In this document: positions 19,217-28,626 of the stretch, piece after piece
Layout: each line of letters starts with the position of its first letter
How positions within the stretch are numbered: the stretch's first letter is position 1
Origin: Ignavibacteriota bacterium
Lineage (GTDB): Bacteria; Bacteroidota; Ignavibacteria; Ignavibacteriales; Melioribacteraceae
Direction: 5' to 3'
Assembly: GCA_016708125.1 (NCBI GenBank)
Contig: JADJGF010000001.1
Coordinates: forward strand, 4,052,001 to 4,116,000
DNA length: 64,000 nt
Program-made: the position numbers and the translations under genes
Notes under the pieces: generated by a model
Databases searched by the model: none
Told to the model about the DNA's origin: nothing
Seen by the model: only the letters and a program-made list of their open reading frames with translations

Positions 19217-20221
19217 TTAAAGTAAAGAATTGTTTTCTATTATAAATGTATCAAGAATTATATTTTCGACTTTACACTTTTTATCTTTGGATTCCATTTT
19301 CTTTATCAAAAGTTTCATAGCTTCATTTCCCAAAGTTCTGGTTGGATAATCAACATATGTTAATTTGGGATAAAGCATTTCTGCAAACTTTTTATGATCA
19401 ACAGCAACAACGCCAATATCTTCAGGAATAGTTAATCCTAATTCGCGAACGGCTTCATAAACACCTTGTGCAATCATTCCATTTCCACAAAAAACTACTT
19501 CGGGCAATTCACCGGATTCATATATTTGCTTAAATCCATTATAACCATATTCCGGAAAAAATTTTCCAAAAATCACCCATTTATCATTTATGTTTAAGTT
19601 ATGTTTTTTCATTGTATCTAAAAAACCTTCTAACCTAAATCCTCCGTCACTTTTAAGATCTCCGGAAATGTGTGCAATTTTTGTATAACCTTTTTTAATA
19701 ACATATTCCGTTAATTTTTGAGCAGCTAAAAAATCATCAAATCCAATCGAGTTATAGCCAACAAATCCAACCGGTCTTCCAAAAAAGACAAGAGGTTTTC
19801 TTCGCTTTTTAACTTTTTCAAAAATTTCCGCTTCAACTGTATCAAGTGTTTGGCACAGAAGCAAACCGTCAACATTCATAGAAAGTAATTTGAAAATATT
19901 TTCGCTCTCTATACTGCTCTCTTCTCGCGAGACTGTTAAAATAATATGATATGATTCTTTTTCTGCAACTTCCATCATTCCTCTAACAATAGAGGAAAAG
20001 TACATATTTGTTATATCCGGAAGAATTACACCAATTGTAAAAGTTTTTTTCTCAGTTAAATGTCGTGCTGTCAGATTTGGAATATAATCCATCTCTTCCG
20101 CAGTTTTTCTAACTTTTGATTTCATTTCAGAAGAAATATCAGGACTATCTTGCAACGCTTTTGTAACCGTTACTCGAGAAATTCCTAATTTATCCGCTAT
20201 GTCCGATTGCTTTACATTCAT
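19217..20221 (-). CDS. LacI-family transcriptional regulator of the fucose operon
   Basis: About 334 residues. The ATG at 20221 (MNVKQSDIADKLG) is preferred, since a helix-turn-helix normally starts there; a further nine codons upstream would run toward the operator. The N-terminal domain is VKQSDIADKLGISRVTVTKALQ, followed by a hinge helix and the periplasmic-binding-like effector domain (FTIGVILPDITNMYFSSIVRGMM, GFDDFLAAQKLTEYVIKKGYTKIAHISG). It is probably a repressor released by a fucose-pathway intermediate. The matching palindromes just upstream of its own start and upstream of fucU suggest autoregulation and control of the whole cluster. The effector is inferred, not seen. Confidence 0.88.
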   Translation of the reverse strand: MNVKQSDIADKLGISRVTVTKALQDSPDISSEMKSKVRKTAEEMDYIPNLTARHLTEKKTFTIGVILPDITNMYFSSIVRGMMEVAEKESYHIILTVSREESSIESENIFKLLSMNVDGLLLCQTLDTVEAEIFEKVKKRRKPLVFFGRPVGFVGYNSIGFDDFLAAQKLTEYVIKKGYTKIAHISGDLKSDGGFRLEGFLDTMKKHNLNINDKWVIFGKFFPEYGYNGFKQIYESGELPEVVFCGNGMIAQGVYEAVRELGLTIPEDIGVVAVDHKKFAEMLYPKLTYVDYPTRTLGNEAMKLLIKKMESKDKKCKVENIILDTFIIENNSLL

Positions 20222-20247
20222 GTAATTTTTTACCAAATTAAAAAACA

Positions 20248-20261
20248 CTTACACGTGTAAG
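20248..20261. promoter_or_regulatory. LacI-type operator, perfect palindrome
   Basis: CTTACACGTGTAAG is a perfect 14-bp palindrome, 27 bp from the regulator's start codon. It is one of three copies in the window and has the central CG of LacI-family operators. Confidence 0.75.
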
Positions 20262-20271
20262 ATGAAATTTA

Positions 20272-20285
20272 CTTACTCGTGTAAG
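20272..20285. promoter_or_regulatory. LacI-type operator, second copy
   Basis: CTTACTCGTGTAAG lies 24 bp centre to centre from the first copy. It abuts an ATATATTA stretch also found next to the copy at 31591, which may contain the -10 region on the minus strand. Confidence 0.75.
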
Positions 20286-20395
20286 ATATATTATTTTATT
20301 TAGTTTCACAATATTTTATTACAAATTTTAATCAGAAATTTATGCTTAACAAGGAAGTGAGTTTTAACCAATTTTTATTAAAAAAATATTCTAAA

Positions 20396-21874
20396 TCAAT
20401 TTTGAATATTTTTTTTAGCCGTTTGATAATAATTCTCCCAGTCTTTACTAATTACCGGATTAAATACTTTTATCTCAACAGAATTTGAAATTATTTTTCT
20501 TCCGGAAGAAATATCTTTTATACAATTATTTGCAATTGCCTGAACTAAAATATTTCCAAACGCTGTTGCTTCAACCGGTCCGGCAATAACTTTTAATTTG
20601 GAACAATCCGCAGTAAAATGGTTAAGCAAATCATTTTGAGATCCGCCGCCAACAATATTTAAGGTGTCAATTTTTTTGTTTGTAATCGAGTTAATATTTT
20701 CAATTATAATTCTATATTTTACAGCTAAACTTTCCAAAACCGAACGAACATATTCAGCTTTATTTTTTGGTTTTAATTGATTTGTTTTTTTGCAATAATT
20801 ATTTATTGCTTCAATCATACTTTGTGGATTAAGAAAATCCGATGAATCAACATCAATAAAACATTTAAACGGATTTGCTTTCTCAGCTATTTTATTAAGC
20901 TGAATGTACGAATACGAATTTCCTTCTTTTTCCCACTCTTTTTTTAATTGCTGAATAATCCACATTCCCATTACATTTCTTAAAAATCTTATTTTTCCGC
21001 CGACTCCGCCTTCATTTGTAAAATTATATTCAAAAGATTTTTTATTGATTACCGGTTTATCTGTTTCAATTCCAATTAACGACCAAGTTCCGGAACTTAT
21101 AAAAGCCCAATTATTTTTTAAATTAGGAACTGCTGCAACTGCGCTTGCCGTATCGTGACTTCCAACTGCAATTACATCAATATTTTTTAATCCTAAGGAA
21201 TTACAAATTGATGAATTTAAATTTCCGATCTTTGTTCCGGGAGAAACAATTTCGCACATAATTTTTTGGGGAATTTTTAATCCGCTGAAAATTTTACTTT
21301 CCCAATTTTTAGTTTTAGCATTCAATAATTGAGAAGTTGAAGAAATTGTATATTCAGATTTTTTTTCACCGGTTAATAAAAAGTTAAAAAGATCCGGCAT
21401 AAATAAAAGTTTATCAGCAGATTTTAGAATTTCACTTTTACTTTTTACCATGCTTAATAATTGAAATGCAGAATTGATCTGCATGAATTGAATTCCCGTT
21501 AAGTTATAAATCACATCTTTCGGCATTAGCTTAAAAGCTTTTTCTAAAATTCCATTTGTTCGCGAATCTCTATAAGCGAAAGGATTTCCAAGAAGTTGAT
21601 TGTCTTTTGTAACGAATCCAAAATCAACTCCCCAAGTATCAACCGCAATGCTCTTAATATCACTGTGGCCCTTCTGAATTGCTTTCGATATTCCAGTTTT
21701 CAATTCTTCAAATAATTGCAAAATATTCCAATGAAGACTTCCGTGAACATTTACCGGACGATTTGGGAACCGATGAACTTCTTCTAATTTAATTTTATTA
21801 TTTTCTAAAATTCCAACAATCGCGCGACCACTTTCTGCGCCAAAATCAATCGCTAAAAATTTATTTTGTTTCAT
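20396..21874 (-). CDS. FGGY sugar kinase, L-fuculokinase/rhamnulokinase type
   Basis: 492 residues of the RhaB-like branch of FGGY kinases. The ATP-binding signature DFGAESGRAIVG is at residues 10-21, WGVDFGFV is mid-way, GSHDTASAVAAVP is the central glycine-rich motif, and GGGSQNDLLNHFTAD lies near the end. Rhamnulokinase-like enzymes serve as L-fuculose kinases in several Bacteroidota. Because isomerase, mutarotase and permease here are all fucose-type, phosphorylation of L-fuculose at C1 is the likely reaction. Action on L-rhamnulose as well cannot be excluded. The gene is the last of the long operon, 42 bp after lutC, and is followed by the operator region of the regulator. Confidence 0.85.
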   Translation of the reverse strand: MKQNKFLAIDFGAESGRAIVGILENNKIKLEEVHRFPNRPVNVHGSLHWNILQLFEELKTGISKAIQKGHSDIKSIAVDTWGVDFGFVTKDNQLLGNPFAYRDSRTNGILEKAFKLMPKDVIYNLTGIQFMQINSAFQLLSMVKSKSEILKSADKLLFMPDLFNFLLTGEKKSEYTISSTSQLLNAKTKNWESKIFSGLKIPQKIMCEIVSPGTKIGNLNSSICNSLGLKNIDVIAVGSHDTASAVAAVPNLKNNWAFISSGTWSLIGIETDKPVINKKSFEYNFTNEGGVGGKIRFLRNVMGMWIIQQLKKEWEKEGNSYSYIQLNKIAEKANPFKCFIDVDSSDFLNPQSMIEAINNYCKKTNQLKPKNKAEYVRSVLESLAVKYRIIIENINSITNKKIDTLNIVGGGSQNDLLNHFTADCSKLKVIAGPVEATAFGNILVQAIANNCIKDISSGRKIISNSVEIKVFNPVISKDWENYYQTAKKNIQN

Positions 21875-21915
21875 AATTTTATAGAAAAATGTAAATGAGT
21901 TTTTCGGTTTTACTT

Positions 21916-22596
21916 TTAATCATCAATTAAAATAACTAATAATTTTCGCGGACCATGTGCGCCTAAAACCAAGACTTTTTCAATATCGGCAGTTCTGCTT
22001 GGTCCGGCAACAAAAACCATATTCTTTGCTTTTTCTTTATCAATAATTTCAAATAATTTAAATTGATTTGCGAGCAGATTTTTAACTTCAACAATTGCAA
22101 TTACAAAATCGCAAAGAAAATGCGGATAACTCGTTTTACTGTTATCATAATAAAAAACTAATTGAGCAATATCCGAAACGGCAAAATCAGCTTCAACAAC
22201 TGAAGTTTTTATATTACTTATTTTTTCTTTTCTCTCTTGCGACGAAAATACATTTGCAACAATAAAATGAAATTTGGGATTCGATTTTTCAATTTGATCT
22301 TTTACTTTTCTGCATAAATTTTGATTTGTTGTTGCAATCTCAAATTCATTATCTGAATTTAGAACTCTTCTAATTTCTTCCAAAGCTTTTTCGAAAGTTT
22401 CAGCCAAATAAAATTCTGCATTAATTTTTATTAGTTCATTTTCAAATTGTTTGATTAGTTCAGATTTGCTTTCAATCAATGTTGCTTGAATTTTTGAGAA
22501 AAGTATTTCTTCGGTTTCCGGAAGAATTTCTTCTTTCACAAGTTTATTTCTTAAAGCATTTTTAACTTTTGTTAATATTATATTTTTACTGCTCAT
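21916..22596 (-). CDS. lutC: Lactate utilisation protein C (LUD domain)
   Basis: 226 residues of the LUD/DUF162 family. The family end pattern VFVAGPSRTADIEKVLVLGAHGPRKLLVILI is complete, preceded by AVSDIAQLVFYYD. LutC joins LutA and LutB in an iron-sulfur complex that oxidises L-lactate to pyruvate. Its start overlaps the stop of lutB by four bases (ATGA), showing translational coupling. In this operon it would act on the lactate produced from fucose-derived lactaldehyde. Confidence 0.9.
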   Translation of the reverse strand: MSSKNIILTKVKNALRNKLVKEEILPETEEILFSKIQATLIESKSELIKQFENELIKINAEFYLAETFEKALEEIRRVLNSDNEFEIATTNQNLCRKVKDQIEKSNPKFHFIVANVFSSQERKEKISNIKTSVVEADFAVSDIAQLVFYYDNSKTSYPHFLCDFVIAIVEVKNLLANQFKLFEIIDKEKAKNMVFVAGPSRTADIEKVLVLGAHGPRKLLVILIDD

Positions 22597-23993
22597 TTAT
22601 TTTTCGGATCATTTAATTCATAAAATTGTTGGCGAAAACCTTTTTTATCAATTCCCGGAAAACTTCTTTTTTTATAATATCCCGGAATTTTCATAAATTC
22701 ATTCGGAATAATATTCTGAACATTTTTTACACTCCATCCAAAAAATCTGTAAAGTTTTGGCTTTGTAGAAACGTAAGCCCAAGTTTTAATAATTAATTTC
22801 TCTAGTAATTTTGATTTATCTTTTTCAACAACTTTTTTTCTCAATTCAAGAATGTGTTCCGGTAATTTAATTTTAACCGGACAAACATCACCGCAAGCTC
22901 CGCACAAACTTGATAAAAACGGTGCATCTTTTCCTTCCAATTCACTTAAGTATTGCGGAATAAGTGTAATTCCGATTGGTCCCATGTAAACCCAATTGTA
23001 GGCATGTCCGCCAATTTGCTGATAAACCGGACAAACATTTAAGCAAGCTCCGCACCTAATACAGTAAAGCGTTTCCCGTAATTTTGGATCGGCAAGAATT
23101 TTTGATCTTCCGTTATCCAACAAAATTATATGAACTTCTTCCGGTCCTTCGCCATATTTTTTATTGCTCGGTCCTCCGATAAAATTTACATAAGTAGAAG
23201 ATTTTTGTCCCGTTGCGCTTGGTGCTAAAAGTTTAAGTAAATAAGGCAGTTCATTTAAGCTTGGCAAGAATTTTTCAATTCCCATTAAAGCAACATGAAT
23301 TTTGGGAAGTGTTAAACTTAAATGAGCATTTGCTTCATTTTCAACAACGCAAAAAGTTCCGTTTTCAGCAAAAGCAAAATTCACTCCGGAAATACTCATT
23401 TCAGCTGTAAGGAATTTTTCTCTTAATTTTTTTCTTGCAACAAGTAATAATTCTTCCGGAACATTTGTAAAAGGAGTTTTTAATTTTTCAGTAAATAATT
23501 TTCCAATATCATTTCTACTTAAGTGCAGCGCCGGCGCAATTAAATGCGAAGGAACTTGGTTGTTAAGCTGAACAATATATTCACCAAGATCTGTTTCAAC
23601 AGTATCAATTTTGTTTTCTATTAAAAGTTCATTTAAATGAATTTCTTCCGTAGTTAATGATTTAGATTTAACAATTGTTTTAACATTATTTTTTTTTGCA
23701 ATATCTAAAATTATTTGCTTAGCCTCATCTCCATCAACAGCCCAATGAATTTTAATTCCATTTGCTTCACAATTTTTTTCAAAAAGTTCTAAATATTTAT
23801 CAAGATTTTCAATTACATCTTTTTTGATTTTGTGAGTTTTATTTCGCAGTTCTTCCCAATACTGAATTGACTCAGTTGTATTTATTCTGCTTGCGGAAGT
23901 TGACGCAGTTGCATTGTAAACCGCTTTTCTTAAATTATCATCAGCTAAAGCTTCAGCAACATGTTTTTTTATTTCAAGTTTTTGAGTTTGCAC
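22593..23993 (-). CDS. lutB: Lactate utilisation iron-sulfur protein B
   Basis: 466 residues. The N-terminal two-thirds is an LUD domain (YWEELRNKTHKIKKDVIENLDKYL, KSKSLTTEEIHLN). It is followed by two 4Fe-4S motifs, CIRCGACLNVCPVY and LCGACGDVCPVKI, at about residues 310 and 355. LutB is the electron-carrying subunit of the LutABC L-lactate oxidase complex. Length and domain order match the family. It lies between the lutA region and lutC. Electrons probably reach the quinone pool or another carrier; the acceptor is not evident here. Confidence 0.92.
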   Translation of the reverse strand: MQTQKLEIKKHVAEALADDNLRKAVYNATASTSASRINTTESIQYWEELRNKTHKIKKDVIENLDKYLELFEKNCEANGIKIHWAVDGDEAKQIILDIAKKNNVKTIVKSKSLTTEEIHLNELLIENKIDTVETDLGEYIVQLNNQVPSHLIAPALHLSRNDIGKLFTEKLKTPFTNVPEELLLVARKKLREKFLTAEMSISGVNFAFAENGTFCVVENEANAHLSLTLPKIHVALMGIEKFLPSLNELPYLLKLLAPSATGQKSSTYVNFIGGPSNKKYGEGPEEVHIILLDNGRSKILADPKLRETLYCIRCGACLNVCPVYQQIGGHAYNWVYMGPIGITLIPQYLSELEGKDAPFLSSLCGACGDVCPVKIKLPEHILELRKKVVEKDKSKLLEKLIIKTWAYVSTKPKLYRFFGWSVKNVQNIIPNEFMKIPGYYKKRSFPGIDKKGFRQQFYELNDPKNK

Positions 23994-23999
23994 TTTTTA

Positions 24000-24368
24000 T
24001 TAAAGTCCTAAGCTTTGTGATAATAAATCGGCAATGTGAATTACTTTTACATTTAATTTATTCTTATTAATAAATCCGTCAATATTCATTAAACAGCTTG
24101 AATCCAAACCGACACAATATTCAGCATTTGTATTGATAATGTTGTTACATTTTCGTTCAACCATCGCAACTGAAACATCTTCATATTTAAAAGAAAATGT
24201 TCCGCCAAAGCCGCAGCAAACATCGGAATCATTCATTTCAATTAATTCCAATCCTTTAATCATTTTCAAAATTTTTCTTGGTTCGGATGAAATTCCCAAT
24301 TCTCTTAAAGCATGACATGAATCATGAAAAGTAATTTTGTGGTTAAATTCTGCTGATGAAAAATCCAC
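24000..24368 (-). CDS. lutA: LutA-like Fe-S protein, C-terminal half (separate frame)
   Basis: 122 codons encoding the second CCG domain of a LutA/GlpC-type protein: ITFHDSCHALRELGI, then DVCCGFGGTFSFKYEDVSVAM with the CCG motif, and CVGLDSSCLMNIDGF. The reading frame joins that of the N-terminal half by removal of one base in the run TTTT at 24369-24372. Normal LutA is about 240 residues with two CCG domains, so the two fragments together make one full-length protein. The apparent start MDFSSAEFN is really a GTG inside the run-on frame. This is either a sequencing error, a true mutation or frameshifting during translation. Confidence 0.75.
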   Translation of the reverse strand: MDFSSAEFNHKITFHDSCHALRELGISSEPRKILKMIKGLELIEMNDSDVCCGFGGTFSFKYEDVSVAMVERKCNNIINTNAEYCVGLDSSCLMNIDGFINKNKLNVKVIHIADLLSQSLGL

Positions 24369-24726
24369 TTTTAAAACTTTTTACCAAAAATTCAGTAAAC
24401 TCAAAAATTTTATTTCTAAGTTTATCATATTTTTCGATTAACGATTTATCAAAATTAATTTCTTTATAATGATTTTTGACCATTCCAACACAAGATCCGG
24501 AAGGTGCAATCACATAATCATAATCTGCAAAAAGTTTTATAAATTTTTCTGCAAGCGGAATTATTTCGTTTTGATATCCGGAATTAAATGCGGGTTGTCC
24601 GCAGCAAGTTTGATCATCAACATAAACGGTATCAACTTTAAGATATCTTAATATTTTTACCATTGATATTGCTGCGCTTGGGTAAATATGCTCATTCAAA
24701 CAAGGAATAAATAATGCTACTTGCAT
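24343..24726 (-). CDS. lutA: LutA-like Fe-S protein, N-terminal half (frameshifted)
   Basis: 127 codons starting MQVALFIPCLNEHIYPSAAISMVKIL, with the first CCG motif at TCCGQPAFNSGY and VIAPSGSCVGMVKNHY, both typical of LutA. The family sequence would continue FTEFLVKSFKVDFSSAEF, but the frame instead runs into a short wrong tail (SGFFISRI) and stops. The next half overlaps by 26 bases. Together they correspond to one (Fe-S)-binding subunit of the lactate oxidation complex. The gene lies 26 bp after fucI. Because lutB and lutC look intact, a recent or artefactual frameshift is the simplest reading. Confidence 0.8.
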   Translation of the reverse strand: MQVALFIPCLNEHIYPSAAISMVKILRYLKVDTVYVDDQTCCGQPAFNSGYQNEIIPLAEKFIKLFADYDYVIAPSGSCVGMVKNHYKEINFDKSLIEKYDKLRNKIFEFTEFLVKSFKSGFFISRI

Positions 24727-24752
24727 AGTTTAATTTTCTTATTCAAAATTTT

Positions 24753-26561
24753 TTATTTATTTCCGTACAAAGGACCAAAACTTGAGCAAGCTCTAAAATC
24801 AGCGCCTTCTAATCCTTCGGTTCCGAAAGCATTCCATGAGCTTGGTCTAAAAATTCTGCTTTCTTCAACATTATGCATATTTACAGGAATTCTTAAAATT
24901 GATGCAAGAGTAATTAATTCTTCTCCAATATGACCATAGCTTGCAACGCAATGATTTGCTCCCCAATTTAACATAACCGAATAAACATCCGTAAAAGCTC
25001 CTTTGCCATTTAGCTTTGGAACAAACCACGTTGTTGGCCAAGTTGGATCGGTTCGTTCATTTAATTTTTTATGAACTTCATCCGGCAATTCAACAGAATA
25101 TCCTTCGGCAATTTGCAAAACCGGACCAAGCCCGTGAACAATATTTAATCTGCTCATTGTTAAAGGCATTCCGCCTTCTGTTAAAAAATTTGATGAAAAA
25201 CCTCCGCCTCTGAAATATCCTTTTATTGAAGGATACCAAGTTGTTGCTTTCAAACATTTTTCAGCTTCTTTGGAAGTAATTTTCCACCAAGGTTTCATAG
25301 CCGGTTTATTTTTAATTTTTTGCTTTCCTGTTCCATCAAGCGTTGCCGAACCGGAATTTATTAAATGTATTATTCCATCTTTTGCTAATCCGGTTAATTT
25401 ATGACCGGTAACTCGTTTAACAGATTCTTTACTCCAGAAAGTTCTTACATCTGCAAAAATTTGTGCAGAGTTTGTTAATAAATGTCCGAAAATCATTGTT
25501 GCGCCATTAAGACTATCATTTTCTGTTGCAACAATATATGGTTGTCTAATACCTTTCCAATCAAATGAAGAATTTAATATTGCTTCCGGAAAATCTCCGT
25601 TTGGAAAATGATCTGTCCAATGTCTTTGTCCTTGAAATCCCGACACAATTGCATTATGTCCTTGAGCTTCTTCACCAAATCCAATTTTCTCTAATGCTTC
25701 ATTTCCAATCATTAAATCTCGAATAATCAATGTCATCTTTACAACTGTTTCCCATTCGTATTTTCTTCGTTCATCCGTCAGCTGATGTTCCTTTTTATTT
25801 TTATCTTTTCCTTCTTTGCAATTTTCCAAAGTCCATTTTAAAGCAGTTTTAAATTCTTTTTCATCATAAATTTTTTCGTCAATTCGTCTTACAATTTCCG
25901 TCATATCAACATATTCATTTCTCATTCCCAAATATTTATTAAAGAATTGCGGATCAACAACAGAGCCGGCAATTCCCATTGAAACACTTCCAATAGATAA
26001 ATATGATTTACCTTTAATTTCTGCAACAGCTAAACCGGCTTTTGCAAATAATAATAGTTTCCTTTTAACATCTTCGGGAATTGACAAATCTCCTGAATCT
26101 TGAACATCTTTTCCGTAAATTCCAAAAACGGGCAATCCGATTTGACTATAACCGGCTAGCGCAGCGGCAAGATAAACTGCTCCGGGTCTTTCGGTTCCGT
26201 TAAATCCCCAAACAGCTTTTGGCAATAAAGGATCAGAATCCATAACTTCGGTTCCGTAACACCAGCTTGGAGTTACCGTAAGCGATAATCCAACTCCTTC
26301 TTTCTTAAATTTTTCTGCTGATTCTGCAGCTTCAGCAACTCCGCCAATACAAGTATCGGAAATAACGCATTCAACCGGAAAACCATTTGAATGCATTAAA
26401 TTTTCGGATAAAAATTTTGCGGCGGATTTTGCAATTGCCATTGTCTGTTCTTCTAACGATTCTCTTACGCCTCTTCTTCTTCCGTCAATAACTGGTCGAA
26501 TTCCAATCTTAGGTAAAGTTCCTTTTAATCTTTTTTTTGGTTCCAAAGTTTTCAATTCCAT
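24753..26561 (-). CDS. fucI: L-fucose isomerase
   Basis: 602 residues, close to the usual 590 or so. Family motifs run throughout: PKIGIRPVIDGRRRGVRESLEEQTM at the start, SDTCIGGVAEAA, TPSWCYGTEVMD, GFNGTERPGAVYLAAALAGY, ATENDSLNGATMIFGH (metal-binding and catalytic Glu region) and NWGANHCVASYGHIGEEL near the C-terminus with the metal-binding His. It converts L-fucose to L-fuculose in the cytoplasm with Mn2+. The gene sits between the acetate-kinase-type gene and lutA in the fucose operon, with spacing under 30 bp on both sides. Confidence 0.96.
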   Translation of the reverse strand: MELKTLEPKKRLKGTLPKIGIRPVIDGRRRGVRESLEEQTMAIAKSAAKFLSENLMHSNGFPVECVISDTCIGGVAEAAESAEKFKKEGVGLSLTVTPSWCYGTEVMDSDPLLPKAVWGFNGTERPGAVYLAAALAGYSQIGLPVFGIYGKDVQDSGDLSIPEDVKRKLLLFAKAGLAVAEIKGKSYLSIGSVSMGIAGSVVDPQFFNKYLGMRNEYVDMTEIVRRIDEKIYDEKEFKTALKWTLENCKEGKDKNKKEHQLTDERRKYEWETVVKMTLIIRDLMIGNEALEKIGFGEEAQGHNAIVSGFQGQRHWTDHFPNGDFPEAILNSSFDWKGIRQPYIVATENDSLNGATMIFGHLLTNSAQIFADVRTFWSKESVKRVTGHKLTGLAKDGIIHLINSGSATLDGTGKQKIKNKPAMKPWWKITSKEAEKCLKATTWYPSIKGYFRGGGFSSNFLTEGGMPLTMSRLNIVHGLGPVLQIAEGYSVELPDEVHKKLNERTDPTWPTTWFVPKLNGKGAFTDVYSVMLNWGANHCVASYGHIGEELITLASILRIPVNMHNVEESRIFRPSSWNAFGTEGLEGADFRACSSFGPLYGNK

Positions 26562-26576
26562 TGTATTTTTCTCAGT

Positions 26577-27779
26577 TTAATTTTTTGCAGAATTTTTCAG
26601 AATTACTTTTTGGGTTTCTCTTGCCACAACAAGTTCTTCGTTTGTATCCAAAACTAATGCATAAAATTTTGAATTTTCCGTACTGATGATTTGCTTATGC
26701 ATTTGATTTGATTCTTTATTTAATTCAAAACCCAAAAATTTTAAAGTATTTAAAACTTCTTCTCTAAGTTCCCAATCTTTCTGACCAATTCCCCCAGTAA
26801 ATGTGATCGCATCAATTCCTTCCATTAAAATTATGTATTCACCAATGTATCTTTTTATATCATAAATAAATTTATTTCTTGCGAGCAAAGCCCGTTTATT
26901 ATTTTGATTAATTGCTTCTTTAATTTCTCTCATATCCGCAGAAATTCCCGAAAGTCCTTTCAATCCGCCATTTTTTGAACATTCTTTCAAAGCTTCATCA
27001 AGTGTAATTTTCTTTTTTTCCATAATGTATGGAAGAACGAATGGATCAATATCGCCAATTCTTGTTCCTTGAATTAAACCAGTTTGAGGAGTAAATCCCA
27101 TCGATGTATCAATCGATTTTCCATTTTTAAAAGCACAAATTGATGAAGATCCTCCAAGATGAACAGATATAATTTTGTGATTTTCTTTATCCAGATTTAA
27201 AACTTTTACAGTTTCGGAAGTTATAAATCTGTGCGAAGCTCCGTGATAACCATATTTTACAACACCAAATTTTTCAATCCATTCATACGGAACTCCGTAA
27301 ACACGTGCGTAATCGGGAATATCAACGTGAAATCCCGGTTCAAAAACTCCAACTAAATTTGTATTAGGCAGCAAATCACGAAACATATAAATTGCTTCAA
27401 GATACGGTGGATTATGAGCCGGAGCTAAAGTTGAGTAATTTTCCATCGCTTGCAAAACTTCATCATCAAGAATTACTGAACCATTTTTATCACCGGCTTG
27501 AATTGTTTTAAATCCAATTCCGTCAATTTCATCAATGCTATTTAGTAATTTATTTTTTGGATCAAGTAAAAAATCCAAAGAAAGTTTTACGGCGTTTTTT
27601 AGAGTTGGAACTTTAAATTTTTCTTGAGAAATTTTTTCATTTCCAATCCAATAATTTATGATTGCATCGTCTTCTCCGACTCTTTCAACGTATCCTTTTG
27701 CTAATTGTTGTTCGTTTTCCATTTCCAACAATTGGAATTTTAAACTTGTTGAACCGACATTGCAAACAACAATTTTCAT
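26577..27779 (-). CDS. Acetate/propionate kinase family; probable lactyl-phosphate kinase step
   Basis: 400 residues of the acetokinase family. The start is CNVGSTSLKFQLLE; later come APAHNPP, YGYHGASHRFI, SVHLGGSSSICAFKNG and FTGGIGQKDWELRE, covering the phosphate-binding and active-site motifs. In fucose/rhamnose microcompartment loci a kinase of this family ends the aldehyde oxidation branch by converting acyl-phosphate plus ADP to acid plus ATP. With lactaldehyde as the likely aldehyde, the substrate would be lactyl-phosphate. A phosphotransacylase to make that intermediate is not seen in the window. The gene is 16 bp upstream of fucI and 24 bp after the aldolase. Confidence 0.88.
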   Translation of the reverse strand: MKIVVCNVGSTSLKFQLLEMENEQQLAKGYVERVGEDDAIINYWIGNEKISQEKFKVPTLKNAVKLSLDFLLDPKNKLLNSIDEIDGIGFKTIQAGDKNGSVILDDEVLQAMENYSTLAPAHNPPYLEAIYMFRDLLPNTNLVGVFEPGFHVDIPDYARVYGVPYEWIEKFGVVKYGYHGASHRFITSETVKVLNLDKENHKIISVHLGGSSSICAFKNGKSIDTSMGFTPQTGLIQGTRIGDIDPFVLPYIMEKKKITLDEALKECSKNGGLKGLSGISADMREIKEAINQNNKRALLARNKFIYDIKRYIGEYIILMEGIDAITFTGGIGQKDWELREEVLNTLKFLGFELNKESNQMHKQIISTENSKFYALVLDTNEELVVARETQKVILKNSAKN

Positions 27780-27802
27780 AATTATTAGCCTAAATTTTTC
27801 TT

Positions 27803-28603
27803 TTATTGTAATTTCTTTAGAATTGCATCTGTTATTTCATTAACAAGTTTATTTTTTTCCGAAATAGATAATTTCTGAAAATCAAAACTGTCATTTGTTT
27901 GGTTTGTATTTATATCACAATTGCCATCTGTCTCGCAGCTAACACATCCAACATTTGTCCTTATACCATATTTCTCACGCTGGTCTGTTAATTTTTTAAC
28001 TTGATCTTTATTTAAAGTATTAATTGTCCCAACTTGTTGAGCAACAAAAGCAATATGTGCAAAATGTTCCAGAGTTTCCATTTTGTGATAAGCATTTAGA
28101 ACATCCTTCCCAACTGTTAATGCACCATGATTTGCCAATAAAAATGCATCATAATCTTTGAGTAAAGGAACAACAGGTTTATAAAATTCATCAGTTCCCG
28201 GAGTACCGTATTCAACAATTGGGATATTTCCCAAAGCAATTATTACTTCCGGCAACACACATTTATCCAGCGGAATTCCGGCAACTGCAAATCCTGTTGC
28301 ATATGGTGGATGTGAATGGCAAACGCTTCTTACATCCGGTCTATCTTTATAAACTTGTAAATGCATAAATACTTCAGATGAAGCTTTTCTATCACCATTT
28401 AAAACTTTTCCGTTCATATCAACAACAACCATAGTATCTGGCGAAAGATAACCTTTGCTTACTCCCGTTGGAGTTATAACAACTCTTTCATCATCAACTT
28501 TTGCGCTTATGTTCCCATCATTCGATGCAACATAACCACGGTCATACATTCTTTTACCCACTTCTACAATTTGCTTTTTTAGGGTAATTAGATTATAACT
28601 CAT
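27803..28603 (-). CDS. Class II aldolase (L-fuculose-1-phosphate aldolase type) with C-terminal encapsulation tail
   Basis: 266 residues. The first 210 or so form a FucA/AraD class II aldolase: ASNDGNISAKVDDERVVITPTGV, SSEVFMH (catalytic Glu region), VCHSHPPYATGFA (zinc His pair) and LLANHGALTVG (third His). The product pair would be DHAP and L-lactaldehyde. The tail is not part of the fold: a Cys-rich linker (GCVSCETDGNC) and an Asn/Thr-rich spacer lead to an amphipathic helix, NKLVNEITDAILKKL. Such tails target enzymes into bacterial microcompartments. Plain FucA is about 215 residues, so the extra 50 residues support this reading. It is adjacent to the BMC-H gene. Confidence 0.9.
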   Translation of the reverse strand: MSYNLITLKKQIVEVGKRMYDRGYVASNDGNISAKVDDERVVITPTGVSKGYLSPDTMVVVDMNGKVLNGDRKASSEVFMHLQVYKDRPDVRSVCHSHPPYATGFAVAGIPLDKCVLPEVIIALGNIPIVEYGTPGTDEFYKPVVPLLKDYDAFLLANHGALTVGKDVLNAYHKMETLEHFAHIAFVAQQVGTINTLNKDQVKKLTDQREKYGIRTNVGCVSCETDGNCDINTNQTNDSFDFQKLSISEKNKLVNEITDAILKKLQ

Positions 28604-28626
28604 TTTAATTCTCCTTTAGTTTTACC

